Assembly: GCF_913061305.1 (NCBI RefSeq)
Contig: NZ_CAJXST010000011.1
Location: 1-35,065, forward strand
Length of the DNA: 35,065 nucleotides
Source: an uncultured Porticoccus sp.
GTDB taxonomy: Bacteria; Pseudomonadota; Gammaproteobacteria; Pseudomonadales; Porticoccaceae
Reading direction: 5' to 3'
Part shown: in pieces, positions 1 through 8,433 of the stretch
Layout: the number at the start of each line of letters is the position of its first letter
Position numbering within the stretch: the first letter of the stretch is position 1
Notes under the pieces: generated by a model
What the model saw: the letters and a program-made list of their open reading frames with translations, nothing else
What the model was told of the DNA's origin: nothing
Databases searched by the model: none
Made by a program: the position numbers and the translations under genes

Positions 1-2
1 CC

Positions 3-104
3 GATGCAGACGCCGATGCAGACGCCGATGCAGACGCCGATGCAGACGCCGATGCAGACGCCGATGCCGATGCCGATGCCGATGCCGATGCCGATGCCGA
101 TGCC
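3..104 (+). repeat. Asp-Ala coding tandem repeat at contig edge
   Basis: Five copies of the 12-mer GATGCAGACGCC (3-62) are followed by seven copies of the 6-mer GATGCC (63-104), all in frame and all encoding Asp-Ala. The contig begins inside the repeat, so its true length is unknown and the break is probably an assembly limit. Confidence 0.97.
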
Positions 105-1607
105 ACCGTATTAGAGGTGCCTGATGCCGATGACGGTTATATCAATGAGGCAGAAATAACAGCCGGGGTGCAGGCAAGCATTACCTTGGATCCCGACGCG
201 GTGCTAGTGCCTGGAGATCAGATTCGTGTGACGGTAATCGGCGCTGGCGGTAGTGAATCGATCACAAGTTATACCCTGACAGAAGATGATATCAATGCTG
301 GAAGTGTGACGCTGATATTGGATTTGGATGGCATCCCGGAGGGCCAGGTCGAGGCTGCTGCTGTTGTCGTTAGCGACGCAGGGGAATCATCTTCTAACAC
401 AGTTACTTTTGAATTGGATGTTAGTCCCCCAGATGCTCCGGTTTTGGAAGAATCAGCTGGTGTGATTATTGGTGGTCAGGCTGAAGCCAATAGCACTGTG
501 CTAATTGATACTGACAATAATGGCAGCTATGACTACGAAACCACAGCGGACAGCAATGGTGAATGGTCTATCGTACTTGACGCGCCCTTGGCTGATGGCG
601 CTACGGTGACTGCCGTCGCTGAAGACCCTGCTGGTAATGTCAGTGATTCAAACTCGGTCGTGATAGCGGGGGAAGTGGCGGCACCGACCAACCTGCAGGT
701 AGTAACGCCGCTATTGGGGTTGCTATTGGGTTCGGACATTACCGGGACGGCCGTGGGTGCAAATCAGATTCGGATCGATGTTTTCCAGGATGATTTACTC
801 TCGTCTGTCGATGGCGGAACCATTCTTGTGGATGTCGATGAGGACGGGAATTTTTCTATCCCGCTGACGGTGCTTGGCAATTTACTGGATAGTGTCCTTG
901 GGCTGCTGGTAGGAAATGAGGGAGTCAACCTTGGTTTTACCGCTGTCGAGGCCGATGGCACTGTCAGCTCTACCGAAATTGTTTTTGTTGGTGAGGGTAC
1001 ATCCGTTATTGCTGATCCCACGGGTGCTCTGGTAGACCTGATTGACACACTGGTCGGTGGTCTCTTGGGTTCGACAGAAGACTTGGTGATCGAAGGGTCC
1101 GTGTATATCGGCAACGAGCTGGGTAATTACTTTACTGGTACGGAAGAGGCTGAGTTGATGGCCGGTGGTGCTGGTAATGATGTGCTGATTGGCGGGGGTG
1201 GTGCGGACATTATTTCCGGTGGTACCGGAGATGATTTCATTTCGGTCCCCGATACCAGTTTTACGGCAATCGATGGAGGAGAAGGTTTTGATGTGCTTGC
1301 CTGGGAAGGTGGTGACATCAGTCTTAATCTCGAGAACCTCTCCGACCGCATTGCGAATATTGAGGCAATCGATCTGAATAATACCAGTGCGGTTGATCTT
1401 CAGATCAGCCTGGAGGATTTAATCAATGTGACTGACGCCGAAACTGAACGGTTGTACATCACGGGCGATGGTGATGATTCTGTCACCCTGGTTGGCGATT
1501 GGCAGACAGCCGGTACAGGAAATGCAGATGGTGTTGAGTACACGATTTATACCCAAGTGGGCGATACAAACGAATTGTGGGTTCAAAGTGGAATTTCTGT
1601 TGTTTGA
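3..1607 (+). CDS. C-terminal part of a giant RTX/Ig-like type I secreted adhesin (5' truncated)
   Basis: The reading frame is open to the left edge, so this is the last ~534 residues of a larger protein; a GTG at 117 is internal and not a true start. Visible order: a 17-fold Asp-Ala tract (3-104), an Ig-like module opening with DADDGYINEAEI, a second Ig-like module opening SPPDAPVL, a linker rich in GLLLG/LVGGLLG, then RTX-type glycine-aspartate repeats (about 1161-1245, GGAGNDVLIGGGGADIISGG). The final ~120 residues (FDVLAWEGGDISLNL, IEAIDLNN, ending GISVV) resemble the C-terminal secretion domain of LapA/BapA-type adhesins. The RTX turns should bind calcium outside the cell. By family, the protein is exported by the ABC/HlyD/TolC genes downstream and mediates surface attachment or biofilm. 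The N-terminal retention module and any LapG cleavage site lie outside the window. Confidence is high for class, none for ligand. Confidence 0.9.
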   Translation, partial: DADADADADADADADADADADADADADADADADATVLEVPDADDGYINEAEITAGVQASITLDPDAVLVPGDQIRVTVIGAGGSESITSYTLTEDDINAGSVTLILDLDGIPEGQVEAAAVVVSDAGESSSNTVTFELDVSPPDAPVLEESAGVIIGGQAEANSTVLIDTDNNGSYDYETTADSNGEWSIVLDAPLADGATVTAVAEDPAGNVSDSNSVVIAGEVAAPTNLQVVTPLLGLLLGSDITGTAVGANQIRIDVFQDDLLSSVDGGTILVDVDEDGNFSIPLTVLGNLLDSVLGLLVGNEGVNLGFTAVEADGTVSSTEIVFVGEGTSVIADPTGALVDLIDTLVGGLLGSTEDLVIEGSVYIGNELGNYFTGTEEAELMAGGAGNDVLIGGGGADIISGGTGDDFISVPDTSFTAIDGGEGFDVLAWEGGDISLNLENLSDRIANIEAIDLNNTSAVDLQISLEDLINVTDAETERLYITGDGDDSVTLVGDWQTAGTGNADGVEYTIYTQVGDTNELWVQSGISVV

Positions 1608-1713
1608 TTTAAGTAAATTGAACGAACTATAGGCTTCAAAGGGTAAGTACACAATTTGAGTTTTAGATAGTAATTACCAATGGCTCCGGCCTTTTATTGA
1701 AAAAAACCTAGAT

Positions 1714-1717
1714 GGAG
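1714..1717 (+). promoter_or_regulatory. Ribosome binding site deciding the repeat-protein start
   Basis: GGAG lies 6 nt before the ATG at 1724. The in-frame ATG at 1712 has only an A-rich stretch upstream and no Shine-Dalgarno, so 1724 is the better start. Confidence 0.7.
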
Positions 1718-1723
1718 AAACAC

Positions 1724-2719
1724 ATGTTGAACCTACCAAATACCACTGAGTTAGTAGGGGGCGTCCTGGGTACGGTTAATGGTCTTGTCGACACAGTAGC
1801 CGTTACTGCAGATGGCGTTGTTGATGGTACCGGTGCGGTAGCCGTTGAGTTGGTTGATAACCTGCTCGAAACCACTGACCACCTTGTTGACAATACTGCC
1901 GGGAGCGTCGGTGTGCTTGCAGACAATGTTTGGTACACCACTGGTGTGCTTGTTGACGATCTAATTGGAGAGGAAGGCTCCGTAGTGAGCGATGTTTTGG
2001 GAAGTGATCTGGTTGATGGCGTACTGGGCGAAAACGGTCTGGTCGGCGGTGTTCTTGGCGGCGGTCTGCTGGACGGCGTGTTGGGCGAAGACGGCCTGGT
2101 TGGCGGTGTTCTGGGCGGCGGTCTGCTGGACGGCGTAGTAGGTGAAGACGGCTTGGTCGGTGGTGTTCTGGGCGGCGGTCTGCTGGACGGCGTGCTGGGT
2201 GAAGACGGCCTGGTCGGCGGTGTTCTGGGCGGCGGCCTGCTGGATGGCGTACTGGGTGAAGATGGCCTGGTCGGTGGTGTTCTTGGCGGCGGTCTGCTGG
2301 ACGGCGTGTTGGGCGAAGATGGCCTGGTTGGCGGTGTTCTGGGCGGCGGTCTGCTGGACGGCGTAGTGGGCGAAGACGGCCTGGTCGGCGGTGTTCTGGG
2401 CGGTGGTCTGCTGGACGGCGTGTTGGGCGAAGACGGCCTGGTTGGCGGCGTTCTGGGTGGTGATGTAGTCGAGGGTGTGGCCGGCGAAGACGGCCTGGTA
2501 ACCGGTCTGCTCGACAGCATTCTCGGTCCAGATACCATTGGAGGTGGGTTGCTGGATAGCACCGTTGGAACCGTAGTAGGGCTGGCCAGTCCCGTCGTCG
2601 GTACTGGCGATGGTGTGATGGAAGGGTTACTCGGCGATGGTGCCCCAGTGGGGGATCTGCTCGTTGACTTGAGCTTTGGCCTTTCTTCAACACTGTCCCA
2701 GGAACTTGCTCTGGTATAA
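1724..2719 (+). CDS. Glycine/leucine/aspartate repeat protein, putative secreted matrix protein
   Basis: The protein has 331 residues and I assign no known family. The first ~95 residues are Val/Asp-rich with loose repeats such as LVDNLLETTDHLVDN. Residues ~95-265 are nine 19-residue units of the form GLLDGVLGEDGLVGGVLGG, seven of them nearly identical. A short non-repetitive tail ends in STLSQELALV. There is no Sec signal peptide, lipobox, cysteine or membrane helix. Each unit carries two or three acidic residues between hydrophobic Val/Leu pairs, which fits a beta-solenoid or amyloid-like stack, but that is inference. It lies between the adhesin and its export genes, and the adhesin's own C-terminal linker contains similar GLLG/LVGGLLG runs. 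A second type I secretion substrate or an adhesin partner is therefore plausible. The start at 1724 is chosen by its GGAG site. Confidence 0.8.
   Translation: MLNLPNTTELVGGVLGTVNGLVDTVAVTADGVVDGTGAVAVELVDNLLETTDHLVDNTAGSVGVLADNVWYTTGVLVDDLIGEEGSVVSDVLGSDLVDGVLGENGLVGGVLGGGLLDGVLGEDGLVGGVLGGGLLDGVVGEDGLVGGVLGGGLLDGVLGEDGLVGGVLGGGLLDGVLGEDGLVGGVLGGGLLDGVLGEDGLVGGVLGGGLLDGVVGEDGLVGGVLGGGLLDGVLGEDGLVGGVLGGDVVEGVAGEDGLVTGLLDSILGPDTIGGGLLDSTVGTVVGLASPVVGTGDGVMEGLLGDGAPVGDLLVDLSFGLSSTLSQELALV
2006..2518 (+). repeat. 57-bp in-frame tandem repeat, nine units
   Basis: Units start at 2006, 2063, 2120, 2177, 2234, 2291, 2348, 2405 and 2462. The first (DLVDGVLGENG...) and last (DVVEGVAGEDG...) are diverged. 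The seven central units differ mostly by synonymous third-base changes (GGC/GGT, CTG/TTG, GTA/GTG) and a Leu/Val swap. This suggests recent duplication or homogenisation under protein-level constraint. Confidence 0.95.
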
Positions 2720-2751
2720 AAATCCTCGAGATAAAGTCGAGGTTATTGATG

Positions 2752-2782
2752 GCGGCATCGGGCTCAGACAGCCCGTTGCCGC
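2752..2782 (+). terminator. Strong hairpin between repeat protein and tolC genes
   Basis: GCGGCA-T-CGGGCT, loop CAGAC, AGCCCG-T-TGCCGC: twelve pairs with one T/T mismatch. It is followed by a weak T-rich stretch (TTGTTTTGATTT). A second small hairpin (CCTCGA/TCGAGG, 2724-2742) lies just upstream. It could be a terminator or attenuator that lowers exporter expression relative to the secreted protein, or an mRNA-stabilising 3' structure. The poor U-tract makes full termination uncertain. Confidence 0.6.
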
Positions 2783-2806
2783 TAACTTGTTTTGATTTGG
2801 ATGATA

Positions 2807-4927
2807 ATGACAAGAACTTATGCAAAGGGATTGGGGTTTTTTCAGATCCCTTTTTTCCTGTTTACGCTGTTAACGTCTCTGGCTGTCTATGGGCAGGACA
2901 CGAATCCCGGCGGGACTAGTGTTAGCTCTGGTGATAATAACCAGGCCACATCAATCAACCTGTCATTAGCGGAATTTGTTGCATTGAATAATGCGTCAGG
3001 TGAAGCAGGCTTGGTTGATCAATCTGTTGTGGGGGCCACTGCAGTTTCAACCGATCCTGAAATAATACACTCCACGGAAGTCGTGGCGACAGGCGTACAG
3101 ACTAAAGAATCGCAGTCTGGTTTAAAGTTGCTCAAACCAGGTCAGGATATGGCGGGTTCTGGGCCGACACATGCCGGAGCTGCCATTATTATCCCCACTC
3201 AGAAAAATCTGGCTGAAGGCGAGAAAGTCGACTCAGAGGAGAGTACTGTTGAGCCGGGACAGAGCCAGACCTTATCAGAATTTTTTGACCGGATAACAGA
3301 GAATCAGGATCCGTCGGCAGCGAACAGCGCAGTAGACGACGTGAATGAAAAGGAGGAATTGAAGGGAGTTGGCAAGGGCCAAAAAAAAGAAGGGAATATA
3401 AGGTCTTCTGAAAATTTATCTACTTCCGAGAAGCAACCCTTCAGCGATAAAACCTCTCAGGCTGTTAATTTCGACAATCACGAAAATCGAGCAGATCCGC
3501 TAGAGTCCGGCATCGACGGTGATAAGCAGGCGTTTGATCAACAAGCCATGTCGTCTTATACCACTGCCTTGTGGCGTTCTTCGAAGGGTGACTCCGAGAG
3601 CTCCCGGCAATCACAGCTCGACCAGAATTCAGGTGTTGATGAAGAGGGTATCTATTCGAAAAACACCATGTTGACGACCATGAAGGAAGAATTGTCCAGT
3701 CCGTTGGATATTTACGCTGTCGTTCACCGAGCTATTGCTTTCCATCCTGATATTGCCGAATCACTTGGCAAGCTTTATGAGCAGAAGGAAATAGTTAATG
3801 AAGCCAGGAGCGGATATTTTCCACAAATTAGTTCAGGAATGAGCTCTGGTTATAGAACGACTTCGGGTAGAAGTGACGAGTCATTTAATTTCAATGTCTC
3901 ACAGTTGTTATATGATTTCGGCAAGGTTGACAGCGTTGTTGACAGCGCTCAATACGGTATTGTACGCGATCGCGCGGCTGTTTTAATGGCTGTTGATGAT
4001 TTGGCAAGGGATACTGCTCGTGCCTTTATCGAAGTTCAACGTTATCAGGAGCTGGTCGAAATTTCTGACCGTTTTGTTGTCGCGATCCGGGATCTTCAGG
4101 ATCTTGCTGGCAAGCGTTCAGCAAAGGGCGCGAGTTCACGTTCGGATGAAATACAGGCCCGGTCGCGCAAACATTCAGCTGAAGCAACGGCCAGTCAATA
4201 CCGCTCCAAGCTCAATGTCTGGACTACAACCCTGCAGAACCTGATTGGAACTGATTCTGATCTTCATTTGACAGGGGGGTTCCCGACCGAACTTAGCAAT
4301 TTCTGTCAGTGGGTGCCGGAAAAATTTGATAATGTACCGCGGTTAGTCATAGCTGAAGCGGAACAGGCCATCGCCAAGCAAAAAATTAAAACGGCCAAAG
4401 CCGAATTTATGCCTACGTTGTCGCTCAATGCGGGTTATGACCATTTTTTTAATCCAGCCAATGACAATGGGTTGGTCGACGATGAATATTTTACGCTCAC
4501 TCTGGATTTGAAGAGCAAGCTTTATGAAGGGGGCGCAATCAGTGCAAGGCGCAGGTCCGCTGAATATGCTTTGAACCGGGCCATCGCGGCCAGGAAGTCA
4601 GCGCTGCTGGATGTCGAAAGAGCCCTGCGTGAATCAAAAGTTCAAAGTAAATTGTTGTCAGAAAAAATAAGATTTCTGGATGCGCGTTACGACGATATTG
4701 TGAAAACGCAGGAACTTTATCGCCAGCAGTACCTTTCCCTGGGTACCCGTACGCTATTGGATATCCTCAATACAGAGGCTGAAATATTTCAGTCGCTCTT
4801 CGACATCAAAAATGATTCCTACGAAATACAACGTTTACAGGTTGATTGCTTACACAGTGTCGCTGGACTGAGAGATGCATTTGCTGTCAATGAGAGTCTT
4901 TTCCAGGGAGTTAGCATCAATCCATGA
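2807..4927 (+). CDS. TolC/LapE-type outer membrane efflux protein with long N-terminal extension
   Basis: This is the outer-membrane channel of the type I secretion system. Starting at ATG 2807 (GGA at 2799-2801), the protein has 706 residues, against about 450 for typical TolC. Residues 1-29 form a signal peptide (hydrophobic FFQIPFFLFTLLTSLAVYG). Residues ~30-298 are a low-complexity, acidic, Ser/Gln/Asp-rich segment with no cysteine. The outer membrane efflux domain then starts at about SSPLDIYAVVHRAIAFHPDI. It contains the usual long-helix duplication: EARSGYFPQIS in the first half, AEFMPTLSLNAGYDHFF in the second, then YEGGAISARRRSAEYAL and LGTRTLLDILNTEAEIFQS. Its stop overlaps the start of the ABC gene, so the two are translationally coupled. 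ATG 2801 and TTG 2792 are alternative starts. The extension would lie in the periplasm; its role is unknown. Confidence 0.9.
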   Translation: MTRTYAKGLGFFQIPFFLFTLLTSLAVYGQDTNPGGTSVSSGDNNQATSINLSLAEFVALNNASGEAGLVDQSVVGATAVSTDPEIIHSTEVVATGVQTKESQSGLKLLKPGQDMAGSGPTHAGAAIIIPTQKNLAEGEKVDSEESTVEPGQSQTLSEFFDRITENQDPSAANSAVDDVNEKEELKGVGKGQKKEGNIRSSENLSTSEKQPFSDKTSQAVNFDNHENRADPLESGIDGDKQAFDQQAMSSYTTALWRSSKGDSESSRQSQLDQNSGVDEEGIYSKNTMLTTMKEELSSPLDIYAVVHRAIAFHPDIAESLGKLYEQKEIVNEARSGYFPQISSGMSSGYRTTSGRSDESFNFNVSQLLYDFGKVDSVVDSAQYGIVRDRAAVLMAVDDLARDTARAFIEVQRYQELVEISDRFVVAIRDLQDLAGKRSAKGASSRSDEIQARSRKHSAEATASQYRSKLNVWTTTLQNLIGTDSDLHLTGGFPTELSNFCQWVPEKFDNVPRLVIAEAEQAIAKQKIKTAKAEFMPTLSLNAGYDHFFNPANDNGLVDDEYFTLTLDLKSKLYEGGAISARRRSAEYALNRAIAARKSALLDVERALRESKVQSKLLSEKIRFLDARYDDIVKTQELYRQQYLSLGTRTLLDILNTEAEIFQSLFDIKNDSYEIQRLQVDCLHSVAGLRDAFAVNESLFQGVSINP

Positions 4928-7110
4928 ATAGCCGGATGAACTCCTCTGCTCCATCTGAGGGGCAGCTAGCACCGACCATAGTGGAAGATCATAGTCAGTG
5001 GCTAGAGGCACTTATTCTTGTCGCCAATTATTACCGCCTTGAATATTCCCGGGAGAATATTCGCCTTGCATCTGCATGGACCAAAGATAAACCTACCCTT
5101 GAAGTTGTTCGCAGCCTCGCTCGGCAAATCGGTATGACCTGTAGATCAGGCAAGCTGGATAGCAACCAGATGACCTCTTGGCGATTGCCTCTGATTGCGC
5201 TTTTAGATGATGGGCAGGTGGTTGTTATTGAAAAAATTGGCAGAGACGGGGATGTCGGTGTCTGCTTTGCCCACGATCAAGGCCTGAAAAGTGTGATGAG
5301 CAGGGAAGAGCTGCTTCAGCATACGGTTCTGATGCTTATTGTCCGACCAATCAGTGCTGTCACCGATGCAAGGGTCGACGATTACATTAAGCCCTTTGAG
5401 CAGAACTGGTTTAGAAAAATCGTGCTGAGCGACTGTAAACCATACAGCTATGTGATGCTGGCTTCACTGATGGCGAATATCCTGGCGCTTGCCGGCATAT
5501 TATTTTCCCGGCAGGTATATGACAGGGTCATTCCCGCGGACTCGCTGCCAACATTATATGTCCTGTTTAGTGGTGTGATTGTCGCCATGGTGTTTGATTT
5601 CATCTTGCGCACCATGCGTGTCAAAATTACCGATCTGCTGGGAAAAATTGCCGATATCAGGGTATCGGATCGCGTCTTCGGACATGCCTTGCGCATTAAG
5701 AACTCCGAAAAGCCAAATTCCACAGGAACGTTTATCGCGCAGATTCGGGAACTCGAGCACATCAGGGAATTGCTCACTTCAAGTACTGTCACAGCCTTTG
5801 CCGACCTGCCATTTTTTCTACTGTTCTGTTTTATTCTTTGGTATATCGCGGGGCCGCTTGCGCTTGTTCCACTGTGTGCATTGCTGTTGCTGATTCTACC
5901 GGGAATCCTGGTACAACCGAAATTACGCGAGCTGGCCAACGAGGCAATGCGTGAATCCTCTTTGCGCAACGCAATGCTTGTTGAGGCTGTGCAGGGAATG
6001 GAAGACATCAAATCCCTGCAGGCGGAGCAGCGTTTTCAACAGCAGTGGAATTATTTCAATGCGGTGACCGGGGATGTAAACCTGCGCCTACGTTTTATTG
6101 CCAACACGCTTGGTGTTTGGACACAAATGTTGCAGAACATTGTCTTTGCCTGTGTTGTCCTGTTTGGTGCGCCAATGGTAATGAATGGAGATTTGACAGT
6201 GGGCTCCCTGGTGGCCGCTTCAATTTTAGCCTCCAGGATGATGGCACCCATGTCTCACTTCACCCAACTGATGAGTAAATGGCAGCAGTCCAAGGTGGCG
6301 TTGAGCAGCCTGCATCAAATTATGCAAAGAAATGTCGACAATCCTGCTAATGATAAACGCGTTCACAAGCCTTTTATTCGCGGGCAATTTCGCATGAACA
6401 ATGCAATTTTTAATTATCCCGGAACCAAAACTGCGGCATTGGAAGTTAAACAACTCGAAATTTCACCGGGTGACCGAGTGGCAATTTTGGGCCGAAATGG
6501 TGCCGGTAAATCAACATTGCTTCAGGCGTTGTCCGGTATGTTGGAGCCCGCCGCTGGCGAGGTCATTCTGGATGGGGTCAGCCTTGCGCATTTAGATCCT
6601 GCGGATGTCCGGCGAGATGTCTGCTTGCTGAGCCAGAATGCAAGATTGTTCCACGGTTCCATTCGCGAAAATCTGCTTATGGGAGCACCTGATGCCTCCG
6701 ATGAAGATCTGTATGAGGTATTGGAGCAGACGGGTGCCAGGGACTTTATCCATAAACTCCATGACGGATTGGATCATTTAATCCAGGAGGGTGGTTTGGG
6801 GATGTCCGGGGGGCAGAGGCAATCTCTACTGTTATCACGTTTGCTGCTCAGGCGTTCTGAAGTGATCCTGCTCGATGAGCCGACTGCCTCACTGGATGAG
6901 GCAACAGAGAAACATTTTATTCAACGACTCAAAGAATGGACCGACTCTAAAACTTTATTGGTCGCGACACATCGTATGCCCATTCTAAACCTGGTTGACC
7001 GGATTATCGTGATAGATAACGGCAGCGTGGTGCTTGATGACCAGAAGGAAAAGGTGTTGGCCTTCCTTTCCAAAAAGCCTGTTGGGCAACTCCAGGCCAG
7101 GGAGAGTTAA
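4924..7110 (+). CDS. lapB: LapB-type type I secretion ABC transporter (permease/ATPase)
   Basis: The inner-membrane exporter of 728 residues would drive translocation of the adhesin by ATP hydrolysis. Residues 1-~140 are a C39-peptidase-like domain in which the expected catalytic Cys region reads WLEALILVANYY, with no cysteine. It should therefore bind rather than cleave substrate, as in LapB and HlyB. Residues ~165-450 hold the transmembrane domain (VMLASLMANILALAGILFSR, LPFFLLFCFILWYIAG). The nucleotide-binding domain has Walker A GRNGAGKS (~522), signature LGMSGGQRQ (~624), Walker B VILLDEP (~646) and the H-loop in VATHR. The ATG overlaps the tolC stop (ATGA), and the next gene starts directly after its TAA. 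The family match is strong; the symbol is by analogy to the Pseudomonas Lap system. Confidence 0.93.
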   Translation: MNSRMNSSAPSEGQLAPTIVEDHSQWLEALILVANYYRLEYSRENIRLASAWTKDKPTLEVVRSLARQIGMTCRSGKLDSNQMTSWRLPLIALLDDGQVVVIEKIGRDGDVGVCFAHDQGLKSVMSREELLQHTVLMLIVRPISAVTDARVDDYIKPFEQNWFRKIVLSDCKPYSYVMLASLMANILALAGILFSRQVYDRVIPADSLPTLYVLFSGVIVAMVFDFILRTMRVKITDLLGKIADIRVSDRVFGHALRIKNSEKPNSTGTFIAQIRELEHIRELLTSSTVTAFADLPFFLLFCFILWYIAGPLALVPLCALLLLILPGILVQPKLRELANEAMRESSLRNAMLVEAVQGMEDIKSLQAEQRFQQQWNYFNAVTGDVNLRLRFIANTLGVWTQMLQNIVFACVVLFGAPMVMNGDLTVGSLVAASILASRMMAPMSHFTQLMSKWQQSKVALSSLHQIMQRNVDNPANDKRVHKPFIRGQFRMNNAIFNYPGTKTAALEVKQLEISPGDRVAILGRNGAGKSTLLQALSGMLEPAAGEVILDGVSLAHLDPADVRRDVCLLSQNARLFHGSIRENLLMGAPDASDEDLYEVLEQTGARDFIHKLHDGLDHLIQEGGLGMSGGQRQSLLLSRLLLRRSEVILLDEPTASLDEATEKHFIQRLKEWTDSKTLLVATHRMPILNLVDRIIVIDNGSVVLDDQKEKVLAFLSKKPVGQLQARES

Positions 7111-8418
7111 ATGCAACAGGCCACTAGAAATAGTTTATCAGGGCTTTTTCTGTCGTTGGGCACATGGTTGAAACGTTGCCTTCCCAAATCAGACGCAAAG
7201 ATTGGTGTCGGTGAATACAGTGTTGATGCACTGGTGCAGTATGGCGACCGCCATAAACACTACAATGACTATGTTGACGATTCTCAGATCGTTAAAGCGA
7301 TCAATATCGTTTGGTGTTGTGTCTGCCTGGTAGCCTGCTTTCTACTCTGGTCTTACTTTGCTGTTGTCGTAGAAGTTTCTAGTGGGATTGGTCGTGTTAT
7401 ACCTTCATCCAGGGAGCAGCTTATTGAATCTTTGGAAGGGGGGATACTCAAGGATCTTCGTGTCAGTGAGGGAGATATCGTTGAAGCCGGTCAGGTATTG
7501 GCGCAACTGGATCTTACTAAAACGGAGTCAAAGGTGGAAGAGAGTGCCACCCGCTACCGTGCCACGATGGCAAAGGTTGCGCGTTTGGAGGCAGAGGTCA
7601 ACGGCAGTCAATTGATCTTCCCTGAAGGTCTCAATGAATTTCCTGCGCTGCAGGAAAGGGAAACGAGACTTTACAATACCCGACGCAAGGGATTGAGTGA
7701 TTCACTGGCTGGCCTTCATAAATCCATGAAGTTGGTGCAGGAAGAGCTAACCCTTACCCGTTCTCTGGCAGACATCGGTGCCGCCAGCAATGTAGAGGTT
7801 TTACGTCTGGAGCGTCAACTTTCGGAACTGGAGCTGAAGGCCAGCGAAAAACGCTCGGAATATATGATCCTCGCCCGTGAGGATCTGGCCACAGCCAAAG
7901 CAGAGGCGGAGTCTCTGGAGTCAGTTGTCAGAGGCAGGACGGATGAATTGTCACGCCTGACGGTGAAATCGCCTGTGCAGGGTATTGTCAAGAATATAGA
8001 GGTGACCACCATTGGCGGTGTTGTGGCACCCAATGGACAGTTGATGAGAATTGTGCCCATGGATGGGCGCTTGCTGATCGAGGCAAAAATATCGCCCCGT
8101 GACATTGCCTATATCAGACCCGGTCAAGCTGCCAAGGTAAAAATTACAGCTTACGATTACACCACTTATGGCGATCTGGATGGCAAGGTCAGTGTTGTGT
8201 CGCCAGATACGACCCAGGATGAGGTCAATCCGGAAATTTTTTATTACCATGTTTTTATCCGCACCGACACGGACTTTTTACAGAATGATGCCGGAGCCAA
8301 GTTTTACATTGTGCCGGGGATGATCGCTAGTGTAGATATCCGTACCGGTGAAAAAACAATTTTCGATTACCTGATGAAACCGATCAATAATGCGCGAGAA
8401 GCTCTGAGGGAGCGCTAG
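7111..8418 (+). CDS. lapC: HlyD/LapC-type membrane fusion protein
   Basis: This 435-residue periplasmic adaptor would link the ABC exporter to the TolC channel. Residues 1-63 are cytoplasmic and ~64-88 are a single membrane helix (IVWCCVCLVACFLLWSYF). The first lipoyl half follows (EGGILKDLRVSEGDIVEAGQ), then a coiled-coil hairpin of roughly 140 residues rich in Glu/Leu/Arg (about 145-285). The second lipoyl half and barrel come next (VKSPVQGIVKNIEVTTIGG, IVPMDGRLLIEAKISPRDI). The C-terminal IVPGMIASVDIRTGEKTI is the usual HlyD tail. The start codon sits immediately after the stop of the ABC gene, so the two are co-translated. Length and architecture are normal for the family. Confidence 0.93.
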   Translation: MQQATRNSLSGLFLSLGTWLKRCLPKSDAKIGVGEYSVDALVQYGDRHKHYNDYVDDSQIVKAINIVWCCVCLVACFLLWSYFAVVVEVSSGIGRVIPSSREQLIESLEGGILKDLRVSEGDIVEAGQVLAQLDLTKTESKVEESATRYRATMAKVARLEAEVNGSQLIFPEGLNEFPALQERETRLYNTRRKGLSDSLAGLHKSMKLVQEELTLTRSLADIGAASNVEVLRLERQLSELELKASEKRSEYMILAREDLATAKAEAESLESVVRGRTDELSRLTVKSPVQGIVKNIEVTTIGGVVAPNGQLMRIVPMDGRLLIEAKISPRDIAYIRPGQAAKVKITAYDYTTYGDLDGKVSVVSPDTTQDEVNPEIFYYHVFIRTDTDFLQNDAGAKFYIVPGMIASVDIRTGEKTIFDYLMKPINNAREALRER

Positions 8419-8433
8419 GGACAACCAGGTAGT

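Noticed and set aside
2006-2518. Array resembling a CRISPR or satellite
   Set aside because: The repeats are contiguous without unique spacers and keep a single coding frame.
1708-2562. Long - strand frame with SRPPPRTPPTRPSSP repeats opposite the repeat protein
   Set aside because: It is the antisense reading of the 57-bp array; the + strand has the ribosome site, operon context and synonymous-site variation.
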